The position numbers were made by a program, and so were the translations under genes. Below the pieces are notes generated by a model. That model ran no database searches, was not told where the DNA came from, and saw nothing but the letters and a program-made list of their open reading frames with translations. Below are positions 42,905-51,492 of a stretch of 64,000 bases of DNA, in pieces. The DNA comes from Lutimonas vermicola (GTDB taxonomy: Bacteria > Bacteroidota > Bacteroidia > Flavobacteriales > Flavobacteriaceae). The stretch covers positions 744,001 to 808,000 of the forward strand of contig NZ_JBCDNA010000001.1 in assembly GCF_038433205.1 (NCBI RefSeq), read 5' to 3'. The first letter of the stretch is position 1. Each line of letters starts with the position of its first letter.

Positions 42905-43555
42905 TTATGAATTCTTTTCCTTCAACATAGGAACAAACCGAAAATCACCATATTCCAACTTCTCGAATTTCTGCTCCCCGGTTCTTGTAAAAACCGTCAT
43001 CACCTGCACATTATCACCCACGGGAATAACCATCTTTCCTCCTATTTTTAACTGACCCAATAAAGCTTTAGGAACATAAGGTGCTCCGGCAGTAACAATA
43101 ATACCATCAAAGGGAGCATGTTCCGGAAGTCCTGCATAACCGTCGCCATGCACCAGTTTTTTAGGAACATATCCTACCTTAGGCAGGAATTTTTTTGCCT
43201 TGGTATACAATTCCTTTTGCCTTTCTATACTGTATACCTCTGCTTTTAATTCGATCAAAACCGCTGTTTGATATCCGGACCCTGTTCCAATTTCAAGAAT
43301 TTTATCGCCTGATTCCACTTCTAACAATTCTGTTTGAAATGCTACTGTATAAGGTTGTGAAATGGTTTGGTCGGCACCAATTGGAAATGGTTTGTCCTGA
43401 TAAGCAAAATCTATAAATCCCGAATCCATAAATAAATGCCTGGGCACTTTTGACAAGGCATTGAGGACCATTTTATCTTTGATCCCCTTTTTTCGAATTG
43501 TTTCAACCAACTGGTTTCGCAATCCCTTATGCCTGTTCGAATCATTTATAATCAT
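42905..43555 (-). CDS. pcm: Protein-L-isoaspartate O-methyltransferase
   Basis: 216 residues. PCMT signatures: PIGADQTISQPYTVAFQTEL and SAM motif I ILEIGTGSGYQTAVL, then post-I LVHGDGYAGLPEHAPFDGII and PKALLGQLKIGGKMVIPVG. It repairs isoaspartyl residues in aged proteins. It stands 21 bases upstream of the sulfurtransferase, likely in one transcript. Confidence 0.95.
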   Translation of the reverse strand: MIINDSNRHKGLRNQLVETIRKKGIKDKMVLNALSKVPRHLFMDSGFIDFAYQDKPFPIGADQTISQPYTVAFQTELLEVESGDKILEIGTGSGYQTAVLIELKAEVYSIERQKELYTKAKKFLPKVGYVPKKLVHGDGYAGLPEHAPFDGIIVTAGAPYVPKALLGQLKIGGKMVIPVGDNVQVMTVFTRTGEQKFEKLEYGDFRFVPMLKEKNS

Positions 43556-43707
43556 AGCGTAAAAATAGATAAATATTTGACTTAAAGAAATTGACTTTCA
43601 TGTTTTTTTAAGAAAACTTTCAAAATATATTTTAGTTTTATTAACTACTCTATTTCAAGTTTTTAGATTATATTATATCATTAATTACTATAACTATTAT
43701 TTCCCAA

Positions 43708-44028
43708 TCAATACTCCCCTGTCATGTTGTTAAACTCCTCAAACAAAATCTGGTATTCACCCGTTGAAAAAATATAAATATGCCAGATCATCGAAATAAC
43801 CCCGATGACAATTCCAATTATAGAAGTAGTTTTTCCTGTTTTAGCATTATTGATCCCATCAAATATTTCGGGATCATCCTCGTGAATACTGATGGCTTTG
43901 TTAGCATTAACAAGTCCAATAATCCCGAGGATAACCCCAATCACACCCCAGCAACAGCAAGCTGTTATGATTGAACTGATCCCCAATATCAGGGCACTTT
44001 GAGAATAGGGTAATTTTTCTTTATACAT
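43708..44028 (-). CDS. CCC-motif membrane protein (DUF4190-like)
   Basis: 106 residues with two long hydrophobic helices (about 11-38 and 66-90). The motif ACCCWG at 23-28 gives the family its name, and the loop between helices is GLVNANKAI..HEDDPEIFD. The function is unknown; in Flavobacteriia it is regularly paired with a DUF2752 gene, as here, with one base between them. Confidence 0.82.
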   Translation of the reverse strand: MYKEKLPYSQSALILGISSIITACCCWGVIGVILGIIGLVNANKAISIHEDDPEIFDGINNAKTGKTTSIIGIVIGVISMIWHIYIFSTGEYQILFEEFNNMTGEY

Positions 44029-44029
44029 A

Positions 44030-44317
44030 TTAGATTAATTTAAGAATATAGTTTACAACTATGATGACAATGTTTAAAATGAACAGCCATTTTAGAATAC
44101 TATGCCCTTTTGAAAAATTAAATCTCAGGTGAAGACCTAAAAAAATCATCATTAAGAACAAAGTATAAATAGCCGGATATAATAAAAACGCATGTTGAAA
44201 ATCGCCTTTTAACACAAGTACAACGGATCTTTGAAAACCGCAGCCAAGACATTCCATTCCCATCTCCTTCCATTGACAGGAAAGCATATGATCTTCAAGA
44301 AATGAAATAAAACCCAC
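44030..44317 (-). CDS. DUF2752 membrane protein
   Basis: 95 residues. The family motif C-x2-CGFQRS (ECLGCGFQRSVV) is followed by a GDFQHAFLLYPAIYTLF helix. DUF2752 proteins are small inner-membrane proteins of unknown function with a conserved cysteine pair, suggesting metal or redox chemistry. It is followed immediately by the CCC-motif partner, which also has three cysteines. Confidence 0.85.
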   Translation of the reverse strand: MGFISFLEDHMLSCQWKEMGMECLGCGFQRSVVLVLKGDFQHAFLLYPAIYTLFLMMIFLGLHLRFNFSKGHSILKWLFILNIVIIVVNYILKLI

Positions 44318-44378
44318 CTTTTATTAAGAATTTGAACGGCGAACCAAAATTACAACAATTCCCTATATATTTGTGTCT

Positions 44379-44918
44379 ATGAAATTAAAAAACCGTTTTA
44401 ATATAGGAGATCAGGTGAGTGTCATTAACGATACAATGACAGGAAATATCGTTGGTATAGATCAGGATACCATTGAGATTGAATGTACAGATGGGTTTTT
44501 ATACACGTTCAATGCTGCTGAACTCATATTGAGAAAAGAATGGGTCCCCATTATCAAACATGACATGAAGGATGAGGTAAAGGAGTCTAAAAGCAGCCCG
44601 AAGAAAAGTTTTAGATCAAGAAAGGGAACCGTGGTTAAGGAAGTTGATTTACACATTCACGAACTTGTTGATTATGAGAAAGGCATGAGCAATTACGATA
44701 AATTGTCCTTGCAACTGAGAACTGCCCAAGATGAATTGGAAAGAGCGATTTCAAAAAACCATCAAAAGATTATTTTTATACATGGACGCGGAGAAGGTGT
44801 CTTAAAAACTGAGCTTAGGGGGCTACTGGCGAAATATCCGGTTATATTTCATGACGCCTCATATACTGAATACGGACAGGGCGCAACGGAAGTACTAATC
44901 TTTCAAAATAAAATATAA
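44379..44918 (+). CDS. Smr-domain protein with N-terminal KOW-like segment
   Basis: 179 residues from ATG 44379; a GTG two codons earlier lies inside a -7 element (TATATTTG, 44366-44373), and transcription would then start at or just before the ATG. The N-terminal part (FNIGDQVSVINDTMTGNIVG) is a small SH3/KOW-like fold. The C-terminal Smr domain has VDLHIHEL and IFIHGRGEGVLKTELRGLL. Smr domains are endonuclease or nucleic-acid-binding modules related to MutS2; here the protein is not attached to MutS. The substrate is unknown. Confidence 0.85.
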   Translation: MKLKNRFNIGDQVSVINDTMTGNIVGIDQDTIEIECTDGFLYTFNAAELILRKEWVPIIKHDMKDEVKESKSSPKKSFRSRKGTVVKEVDLHIHELVDYEKGMSNYDKLSLQLRTAQDELERAISKNHQKIIFIHGRGEGVLKTELRGLLAKYPVIFHDASYTEYGQGATEVLIFQNKI

Positions 44919-44923
44919 ACAGG

Positions 44924-45442
44924 CTAAGATGCCGGGCCGGTTTGGACCGTCCCGAATAAAAAAGTCTCATCAAGTTTGAGTTCCTGATCATCTACAACGA
45001 GCACTACATCGATAAGCACGATATAATGCTGCCAACCCGTGATATTCAATCCTTCAGCATCATATACCGGTTGATTTTCAACCACTATGCTTCCTGAAGT
45101 GCCCCTCCAGTCTTTAACGACCTCAGGGGTAACCGGAGGCACGGCAGCACAGAAATAATCATCCGTGACCTGTTCACTAAAAAGTCTATAGGTAACCGTA
45201 AAATCGCCCGTTTCTGTTACTCTGACCGGAGCCACTATATCCTCGTCTTTTCTGATTTGCTGATTTGTTAAAGTAACGATAAGCGCCTCTCGCTGTTCAC
45301 CTGTACTCAGGCGGTACAAAGTATATTGTGTGGTTCCGCATATATTGACCTCATCTTCAAATTCAAAACTTGAAATATCCAGGTCACCATCATTACACGA
45401 AAATCCTGCAACTAACGCAAAAAACAAAATTACCTTCTTCAT
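44924..45442 (-). CDS. Lipoprotein of unknown function
   Basis: Start taken at 45442, giving 172 residues that open with a lipoprotein signal (MKKVILFFALVAGFSC, Cys16); the frame runs 16 codons further upstream without any signal features. The mature part is beta-rich and contains QYTLYRLSTGEQREALIVTL and a DVVLVVDDQELKLDETFLFG end. It probably faces the periplasm or surface. I do not recognise the family. Convergent with the Smr gene, six bases apart, and divergent from the cysteine desulfurase. Confidence 0.7.
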   Translation of the reverse strand: MKKVILFFALVAGFSCNDGDLDISSFEFEDEVNICGTTQYTLYRLSTGEQREALIVTLTNQQIRKDEDIVAPVRVTETGDFTVTYRLFSEQVTDDYFCAAVPPVTPEVVKDWRGTSGSIVVENQPVYDAEGLNITGWQHYIVLIDVVLVVDDQELKLDETFLFGTVQTGPAS

Positions 45443-45542
45443 CTCACTTAGATCAAATAACTCATTAAACTTCCTGACACATAGAGCCACAAAAGTAAAG
45501 GTTTTATAACCATTATAAAACTTAAGTACTAAGAAAAATAAT

Positions 45543-45550
45543 TACTTTTG
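45543..45550 (+). promoter_or_regulatory. Possible -7 element of the cysteine desulfurase, close to the ATG
   Basis: TACTTTTG ends five bases before the ATG at 45555, which would make the transcript leaderless or nearly so. No good TTG lies 19 bases upstream, so this may be a chance match. Confidence 0.35.
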
Positions 45551-45554
45551 TAAT

Positions 45555-46691
45555 ATGAAAAAAATCTATTTCGACAACGCTGCAACAACCCCAATCGACA
45601 AAGATGTGGTAACAGTTATGACTGAGCACATGCTCAATAATTTTGGAAATCCTTCTTCATCTCATGAATTTGGCAGAAAAGCTAAAGTGATTGTTGAAAC
45701 TGCACGCAAGTATATCGCATCTGTGTTCAATTGCTCTCCTTCTGAGGTCATTTTTACGGCAGGAGGAAGTGAAGCTGACAACCTTATTTTGTTCAATGCC
45801 GTTAAGAACCTTGGAGTAGAACACATCATTAGCTCGCCTATTGAGCACCATGCCGTACTGCATACTATTGAAGCACTTCGCAGGGATTTTGGTATTGAAG
45901 TAACGAATTTATCCATTGACCGGTATGGAGAAATAGATGATAAGGAACTGAGACAGCACTTGCAAAACTCCAGGAAGAAAACCCTGGTCAGCCTGATGCA
46001 GGTAAATAACGAATTGGGGAATATCCTGGATGTAGATAAGGTTTGCAGGATTTGTCATGAAACGGGAGCTTTGTTTCACTCAGACACCGTTCAGGGCATC
46101 GGCCACGTTCCCCTCGATTTAAAAACAACTCCAATTGATTTTATCACAGCAAGTGCTCATAAATTCCACGGACCAAAAGGTGTTGGCTTTGCCATCGTCA
46201 GGAAAGGCCTTAGCATTGAGCCCATGCTATATGGGGGAGAACAGGAAATGGGATCCCGGGCAGGAACAGAGAACACACATAGTATTGTCGGACTTCACAA
46301 GGCCCTGTCTTTGGCCATTGATCATTTTACTCAGGATAAAGCTTATATTTTGGAGATAAAAAAATACTTTATTGAACAACTTACCAGTAGAATTCCAGGA
46401 ATTTCCTTTAATGGGCTTTCAGCTGACCTGGATCGTTCTGCATTTCATATCCTGAGTGTTCGGTTTCCGGTTGAAAAACCCATGCTTTTGTTTAACCTGG
46501 ACCTTAAAAGAATCGCTGCCTCTGGCGGAAGTGCCTGCCAAAGCGGAAGCAGCAAAGGATCGCATGTATTATCGGCAATTCTCAATGAGGAGGCATCCAG
46601 GCAAACTTCAGTAAGGTTTTCCTTCAGTAAATTCAACACAAAGGATGAGGTTGATCAGGCCATTCATGAGATCTCAGAAATACTCGCTTGA
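45555..46691 (+). CDS. Cysteine desulfurase (IscS/NifS type)
   Basis: 378 residues. PLP-binding Lys in ASAHKFHGPKG, His/Ser-rich N-terminal IYFDNAATTPIDKDV, FTAGGSEADNL, and catalytic Cys in GSACQSGSSKG (near residue 327). It removes sulfur from cysteine for Fe-S cluster or tRNA thiolation use; no iscU or tRNA-thiolation gene is adjacent. It ends at a strong bidirectional terminator. Confidence 0.93.
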   Translation: MKKIYFDNAATTPIDKDVVTVMTEHMLNNFGNPSSSHEFGRKAKVIVETARKYIASVFNCSPSEVIFTAGGSEADNLILFNAVKNLGVEHIISSPIEHHAVLHTIEALRRDFGIEVTNLSIDRYGEIDDKELRQHLQNSRKKTLVSLMQVNNELGNILDVDKVCRICHETGALFHSDTVQGIGHVPLDLKTTPIDFITASAHKFHGPKGVGFAIVRKGLSIEPMLYGGEQEMGSRAGTENTHSIVGLHKALSLAIDHFTQDKAYILEIKKYFIEQLTSRIPGISFNGLSADLDRSAFHILSVRFPVEKPMLLFNLDLKRIAASGGSACQSGSSKGSHVLSAILNEEASRQTSVRFSFSKFNTKDEVDQAIHEISEILA

Positions 46692-46700
46692 TAACAAACA

Positions 46701-46732
46701 AAAAAGGTTGTGAAAATTCACAACCTTTTTTT
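46701..46732 (+). terminator. Bidirectional terminator, cysteine desulfurase and FKBP genes
   Basis: AAAAAGGTTGTGAA pairs with TTCACAACCTTTTT around a two-base loop, giving 14 pairs, with A and T tracts on the two sides. It ends both the plus transcript (46691) and the minus transcript (46753). Confidence 0.88.
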
Positions 46733-46752
46733 ATATCTATTGACAATACCTA

Positions 46753-47595
46753 TTAACTATCAGCATCCAGATAGTTTGGTATCCCGTCTCCATCAGTATC
46801 ATCATTGGTTGGGTCACCATCGCCATTGGTATCTTCCTCCCAGGTAACCGTGCCGTCGCTGTCATCATCGATATCGAGGTAATCAGGGATTAAATCACCG
46901 TCTGTATCGTCATTGGTTGCATCACCGTCACCGTCCACATCTTCGTCATTGTTTGAAACGAAGTCGCCATCTGTGTCAGAAATGACAACTTTTCCCATAT
47001 CAAGAAAATAATATATCGGCGTATTAGACGGAATGGATACAGATCCGGAATTCCCATATGCCAGACCTGATGGCATAAAGAAAAAACCATTTCCGGTATT
47101 TTCATAACCAAAAGATTCATCCGGGTAGTTTACTTTTTCACCTTCTTTAAAATAAGTTGCTCCATAACGAAACCCCGGAATCGTTTGGGGCAAATTAAAC
47201 CATGATTTTGAAGCTGTATAACTGGTGTTTTCATCAAACTTGGTGCTGTCTAACATAAAACCCCTGTAAAGTATTTGAACAGAATCATTTCTCGAAGGAC
47301 TAATTCCAATACCCTCCTGATCCACGTAATAATAAATCTTATAATTGATGTCATTATAAACAACAGCATCTGTAGACACAATATCATACAGAGGTGTTTC
47401 TCCGTTCATAATGGTATCAATCTGCTTTTCTTCAGTATAATAATGCGACTGCAGGAACTCTATTAAAACAGCATCATCAATAAGTGCCTGTGCCACAGGA
47501 TCATGGGGTTCTTCTTTTGGATCGTCATCGTTATTACAAGCAACAATAGCCATCCCAAGAAAGAAGAGGAATACATATTTCAATTTCATTTTCAT
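46753..47595 (-). CDS. FKBP-type peptidyl-prolyl isomerase lipoprotein with thrombospondin type 3 repeats
   Basis: 280 residues from ATG 47595 (neighbouring ATGs at 47598 and 47589 are possible). A lipoprotein signal ends MAIVAC, followed by NNDDDPKEEP. An FKBP domain spans about residues 95-205: PSRNDSVQILYRGFMLDSTK, PGFRYGATYFKEGEK and MPSGLAYGNSGSVSIPSNTP. The C-terminal 75 residues are Asp-rich repeats of the thrombospondin type 3 kind (DTDGD, DVDGDGDATNDDTDGD, IPDYLDIDDD), which bind calcium. It should fold proteins at the outer membrane or surface. The combination is unusual to me. Confidence 0.87.
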   Translation of the reverse strand: MKMKLKYVFLFFLGMAIVACNNDDDPKEEPHDPVAQALIDDAVLIEFLQSHYYTEEKQIDTIMNGETPLYDIVSTDAVVYNDINYKIYYYVDQEGIGISPSRNDSVQILYRGFMLDSTKFDENTSYTASKSWFNLPQTIPGFRYGATYFKEGEKVNYPDESFGYENTGNGFFFMPSGLAYGNSGSVSIPSNTPIYYFLDMGKVVISDTDGDFVSNNDEDVDGDGDATNDDTDGDLIPDYLDIDDDSDGTVTWEEDTNGDGDPTNDDTDGDGIPNYLDADS

Positions 47596-47706
47596 CATTT
47601 TGACGGGCAATTTACAATTTTAAAACTTTTATAGAAAAGGACCATTTAATTTTTAACAAATTATTAATTCATCTTAATCTATTACAATCAAATCCCAAAT
47701 TATACA

Positions 47707-49476
47707 TTATCTGAATTCGATTTTTCTCATTCTAAGACTGAGAGGCGTGATCTCGAGATATTCATCATCCCTGATATACTCCATGCATTCCTCCAAAGAA
47801 AAGTCTACTTTAGGGAATATCTTGGCACTTTCATCAGTTCCTGATTTCCTTACGTTAGTCAGTTTTTTCCCTTTGATCAGGTTGACGCCCATATCTTCTT
47901 GTCGGCTGTTTTCGCCAACTACCTGTCCTTTATAGATTTCCTCATTTGGATCAATAAAGAACTTTCCTCTGTCTTGCAACCTGTCGATGGCATAAGCCGT
48001 GGCTTTTCCTGGCTCAGAAGATACAATCGCACCATTATTGACTTCGCTAAACTCCCCTTTAAAAGCATCATAACCTCTTAACCTGTGATTGATGATAGCT
48101 TCCCCTTGGGTAGCAGTCAAAATTTTATTTCTTAAACCGATCAGCCCTCTGGAAGGGATGTCGAATTCTAAGTGCTGTAAATCTCCTTTGGGCTCCATGA
48201 TGTGAAGATCCCCTTTTCTCATTGTTACCAAATTAACGGCCTTGCTAGCCACCGCTTCAGGAACATCAATGACCAAAGTCTCATAAGGTTCACTTTTAAC
48301 CCCATCAATATCTTTGATGATGACCTTTGGTCTTCCCACCTGAAGTTCGTAACCTTCTCTTCGCATTGTTTCAATCAGCACAGAAAGGTGTAATATACCC
48401 CTTCCAAAAACGATGAACTTATCTTCGCTTTCGGTCTCTTCAACTCTTAATGCCAGGTTTTTTTCTGTTTCCTTAAACAACCTGTCTCTAAGGTGGCGTG
48501 ACGTTACATATTTACCTTCTTTACCGAAAAATGGTGAATTATTGATGGTAAATAACATACTCATGGTAGGCTTGTCTACTTCAATCCTTGGCAAGGCTTC
48601 AGGGTTTTCCAAATCAGCGATTGTATCACCGATATCGAAACCTTCAAGCCCTGTAATCGCACAAATATCACCACTTCTTACCTTGTCAGTCTTGGCTCTT
48701 CCCAAACCTTCAAAAGTATGTAATTCTTTAATTCTTACTTTTTTTGACGAGCCATCGGCTTTACAAAGCATATAATCCTTTCCTGCTTCCAAATCACCTC
48801 TAAAAACCCTTCCAATAGCAATTCTTCCTGTAAAGGCCGAGAAATCAAGTGAAGTGATTTGCATTTGAGGAGTTCCTTCTCTGTAAGGCGCCTCCGGAAT
48901 ATTTGCTATAATAGCATCCAATAAAGCAATAATATTATCAGTTTCCTCCTCCCAGGAAGTGTTCATCCATCCGTTTTTGGCAGAACCATAAATCGTATTG
49001 AATTCCAACTGATCTTCTGTTGCATCAAGGGCAAACATCAGATCAAATACTTTTTCGTGAACCAAATCTGGGGTACAGTTTGGCTTGTCTACCTTGTTTA
49101 CCACAACGATAGGCATCAATCCCAACTCTAATGCCTTGCTTAAAACAAATCTTGTCTGAGGCATAGGCCCTTCAAAGGCATCCACCAGAAGCAATACGCC
49201 ATCGGCCATTTTCAAAACCCTTTCCACCTCACCACCAAAATCGGCGTGACCGGGCGTGTCGATCACATTGATCTTGACACCTTTGTAATTTATCGAAACA
49301 TTTTTCGATAAAATGGTAATTCCCCTTTCTCGCTCAAGGTCATTACTATCCAGGAGGAGGTCAGTACGTACCTTCCTGTCATCAAGTATTTTGGCCTGAT
49401 CGATGATCTTATCAACTAAGGTAGTCTTACCGTGGTCAACGTGGGCGATAATAGCTATATTTCTGATTGATTGCAT
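47707..49476 (-). CDS. typA: Translational GTPase TypA/BipA
   Basis: 589 residues, near the family's usual 600. GTP-binding motifs: IAHVDHGKTTL (10-20), DTPGHADFG and VVNKVD. Domain II and the BipA-specific C-terminal domain (TMRKGDLHIMEPKGDLQHLE, GEFSEVNNGAIVSSE) are present. BipA binds the ribosome and helps 50S assembly and stress adaptation. A TACTTTTG element (49503-49496, minus strand) suggests the promoter 20 bases before the ATG. Monocistronic. Confidence 0.96.
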   Translation of the reverse strand: MQSIRNIAIIAHVDHGKTTLVDKIIDQAKILDDRKVRTDLLLDSNDLERERGITILSKNVSINYKGVKINVIDTPGHADFGGEVERVLKMADGVLLLVDAFEGPMPQTRFVLSKALELGLMPIVVVNKVDKPNCTPDLVHEKVFDLMFALDATEDQLEFNTIYGSAKNGWMNTSWEEETDNIIALLDAIIANIPEAPYREGTPQMQITSLDFSAFTGRIAIGRVFRGDLEAGKDYMLCKADGSSKKVRIKELHTFEGLGRAKTDKVRSGDICAITGLEGFDIGDTIADLENPEALPRIEVDKPTMSMLFTINNSPFFGKEGKYVTSRHLRDRLFKETEKNLALRVEETESEDKFIVFGRGILHLSVLIETMRREGYELQVGRPKVIIKDIDGVKSEPYETLVIDVPEAVASKAVNLVTMRKGDLHIMEPKGDLQHLEFDIPSRGLIGLRNKILTATQGEAIINHRLRGYDAFKGEFSEVNNGAIVSSEPGKATAYAIDRLQDRGKFFIDPNEEIYKGQVVGENSRQEDMGVNLIKGKKLTNVRKSGTDESAKIFPKVDFSLEECMEYIRDDEYLEITPLSLRMRKIEFR

Positions 49477-49524
49477 ATGTGTTTTTTTGAAAGTGCAAAA
49501 GTAATCCTTTATTTTGATTGTCAG

Positions 49525-49538
49525 TTCATTTAAATGAA
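49525..49538. promoter_or_regulatory. Palindrome between typA and the HAD gene
   Basis: TTCATTTAAATGAA is a perfect 14-base palindrome. A partial copy TTCATTTGAA follows at about 49545. It lies in the divergent promoter region and could be an operator. Confidence 0.4.
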
Positions 49539-49657
49539 TAATAATTCATTTGAAATAGCTTCTTAATACTTGATAAGTTTCTTGATAAAAAATCGTTATT
49601 GAACATTGAAAATGAATGGATAGCATTATTTTTACCAACTAATTTTCAACGAGAACT

Positions 49658-50473
49658 ATGGATCTTTCTAAGGTTAAAATGGTGGTTACTGATATGGATG
49701 GAACCCTGCTGAATTCAAAAAGCGAAGTCAGCGGCCAGTTTTTTAAATTATACGAAGCGCTTAAACCCCATCAAATTCATTTCGTAGCTGCCAGTGGAAG
49801 ACAATACAGCAGTATCCACCAGAAGTTAAGTGCCATAGCCCAAGAGATCACGATCGTAGCCGAAAACGGAGGATTTATTAAACATGGTGACATCGAGCTG
49901 GGATCAATACTGCTCTCTCCTGAACACGTCAAACTATTGATCCCGGTATTAAGGGAAGTTCAAGGGCTTTATACCGTCCTTTGCGGAAAAAAATCAGCCT
50001 ATATTGAACAGGATGAAGCCAAATTCAAAAATATCCTTCAGGAATACTATACTAAATTTGATGTGGTGGATAATTTGATGGATTTGCCTGATGATGATTT
50101 TTTTAAGGTGGCCATTTATCATTTCGAAAGTTCTGAAACCTATATTTATCCTGTGGTAAAACATCTTGAAGGAATTTTACAAATCAAAGTATCAGGGACC
50201 AATTGGGTAGACATTGCTGATCCGGGTGCCAACAAAGGTGAGGCAGTTAAAATACTGCAACATAAATATGGAATCACCAAGGAGGAAACCATGGTTTTTG
50301 GCGATTTTAACAACGACCTTGAAATGATTGATCAGGCATTTTTTAGCTATGCCATGGCAAATGCGCATGACAATGTAAAGAAGGCAGCCAGATTTATGAC
50401 AAAAAGCAACAATGAAGCAGGTGTGGAGGAGATTTTGCAGCAACTCGTCAAAGCAAAAGACGCTAAAAATTAA
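49658..50473 (+). CDS. Cof-type HAD-family phosphatase
   Basis: 271 residues. The HAD motif I VVTDMDGTLLNS (9-20, nucleophile D12) and motif IV VFGDFNNDLEMID are intact. The middle insertion matches the Cof (class IIB) cap: FVAASGRQYSSIHQKL and VAENGG. Such enzymes dephosphorylate sugar phosphates, pyridoxal phosphate or FMN; the substrate is unknown. It ends one base before the convergent thioesterase gene. Confidence 0.9.
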   Translation: MDLSKVKMVVTDMDGTLLNSKSEVSGQFFKLYEALKPHQIHFVAASGRQYSSIHQKLSAIAQEITIVAENGGFIKHGDIELGSILLSPEHVKLLIPVLREVQGLYTVLCGKKSAYIEQDEAKFKNILQEYYTKFDVVDNLMDLPDDDFFKVAIYHFESSETYIYPVVKHLEGILQIKVSGTNWVDIADPGANKGEAVKILQHKYGITKEETMVFGDFNNDLEMIDQAFFSYAMANAHDNVKKAARFMTKSNNEAGVEEILQQLVKAKDAKN

Positions 50474-50893
50474 TCAGCTGGGCCGGCCCGGATGTATCAG
50501 GTTGAGTATATCGCTTTTTATTCTGGTGGGCCTTAGGGTTTTTGCATCTATCAGGCACCATGTTGAAGCTGCTTTTAAAAGAAGCGTATCTTCTTTGTAA
50601 ATTGATACATGCCGAACCGATTTTACACCTTTTGATTCCCCTACCCATGTAACCAGGGTAAGCTCATCATGCAAAACAGCCTGATTCATATAATCCAGTT
50701 CATGCCGCAGGACCACCCAAAAATACTTATCCTTTAATTCATTTTGAGAAAGCAGGTTCCAATGTTTTTCGGATATATCATTGACCCATTGTAAATACAC
50801 CACATTGTTTACATGCGACAAGTTGTCAATATGGGCTTCCTTCACCTTTAACTTGTAGGAATATGAGACACTATGTTCAGGGCTGTATTCCAT
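50474..50893 (-). CDS. 4-hydroxybenzoyl-CoA/acyl-CoA thioesterase-like protein
   Basis: 139 residues, hot-dog fold of the 4HBT kind. The catalytic segment HIDNLSHVNNVVYLQWVND (about 21-39) carries the conserved Asp and Asn; the strand ELTLVTWVGESKGVKSVRH follows. It should hydrolyse acyl-CoA or acyl-ACP thioesters. It starts six bases after hisIE and lies on the same strand, so it may be the last gene of the his operon, although its function has no obvious link. Confidence 0.87.
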   Translation of the reverse strand: MEYSPEHSVSYSYKLKVKEAHIDNLSHVNNVVYLQWVNDISEKHWNLLSQNELKDKYFWVVLRHELDYMNQAVLHDELTLVTWVGESKGVKSVRHVSIYKEDTLLLKAASTWCLIDAKTLRPTRIKSDILNLIHPGRPS

Positions 50894-50898
50894 GGGCT

Positions 50899-51492
50899 CT
50901 ATTTGTGCCTGCCTAGGAGCACTTTTTCCACATCTTTTAACGTGTATCCTTTAGCTTGCAGTAAAATTAAATAATGAAATAAAAGATCTGCGGATTCATC
51001 CAAAAATAATTTTTCATCGTTATCCTTGGCTTCTATGACCACCTCTACAGCCTCCTCTCCTACTTTCTGTGCGATCTTATTGATTCCTTTTTTAAACAAG
51101 GAGGCCACATAAGATGCTTCCGACGGCTCTTTTCTTCTTTTTTCAATCACGCCTTCAAGGGTGCTTAGAAAACCGAATTGTGATTCATTGGATTCAGCCC
51201 AGCAGGTATCGGTTCCTTTATGACAGGTTGGACCCTGAGGCCTGACACTGATCAACAGGGAGTCTTTGTCACAATCATTTTTAATATCAACCAGAGAAAG
51301 AAAATTTTCGCTTTCTTCTCCCTTTGTCCATAACCGCTGTTTGCTTCTGCTGTAAAAAGTCACCTTCTTAGTTTCAAGGGTCTTCTCATAAGCTTCCTGA
51401 TTCATATAGCCCAGCATTAAAACATTTTTAGTCTGCACGTCTTGTATGATGGCCGGAACCAACCCTGTCACTTTATCAAATTTTATAGTCAT
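50899..51492 (-). CDS. hisIE: Bifunctional phosphoribosyl-AMP cyclohydrolase/phosphoribosyl-ATP pyrophosphatase
   Basis: 197 residues. HisI part (about 1-105): KVTFYSRSKQRLWTKGEES and the metal-binding region GPTCHKGTDTCWAE. HisE part (about 110-197): KRRKEPSEASYVASLFKKGI and KVGEEAVEVVIEAKDND. These are steps two and three of histidine synthesis. It overlaps hisF by four bases. Last his gene of the operon. Confidence 0.96.
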   Translation of the reverse strand: MTIKFDKVTGLVPAIIQDVQTKNVLMLGYMNQEAYEKTLETKKVTFYSRSKQRLWTKGEESENFLSLVDIKNDCDKDSLLISVRPQGPTCHKGTDTCWAESNESQFGFLSTLEGVIEKRRKEPSEASYVASLFKKGINKIAQKVGEEAVEVVIEAKDNDEKLFLDESADLLFHYLILLQAKGYTLKDVEKVLLGRHK

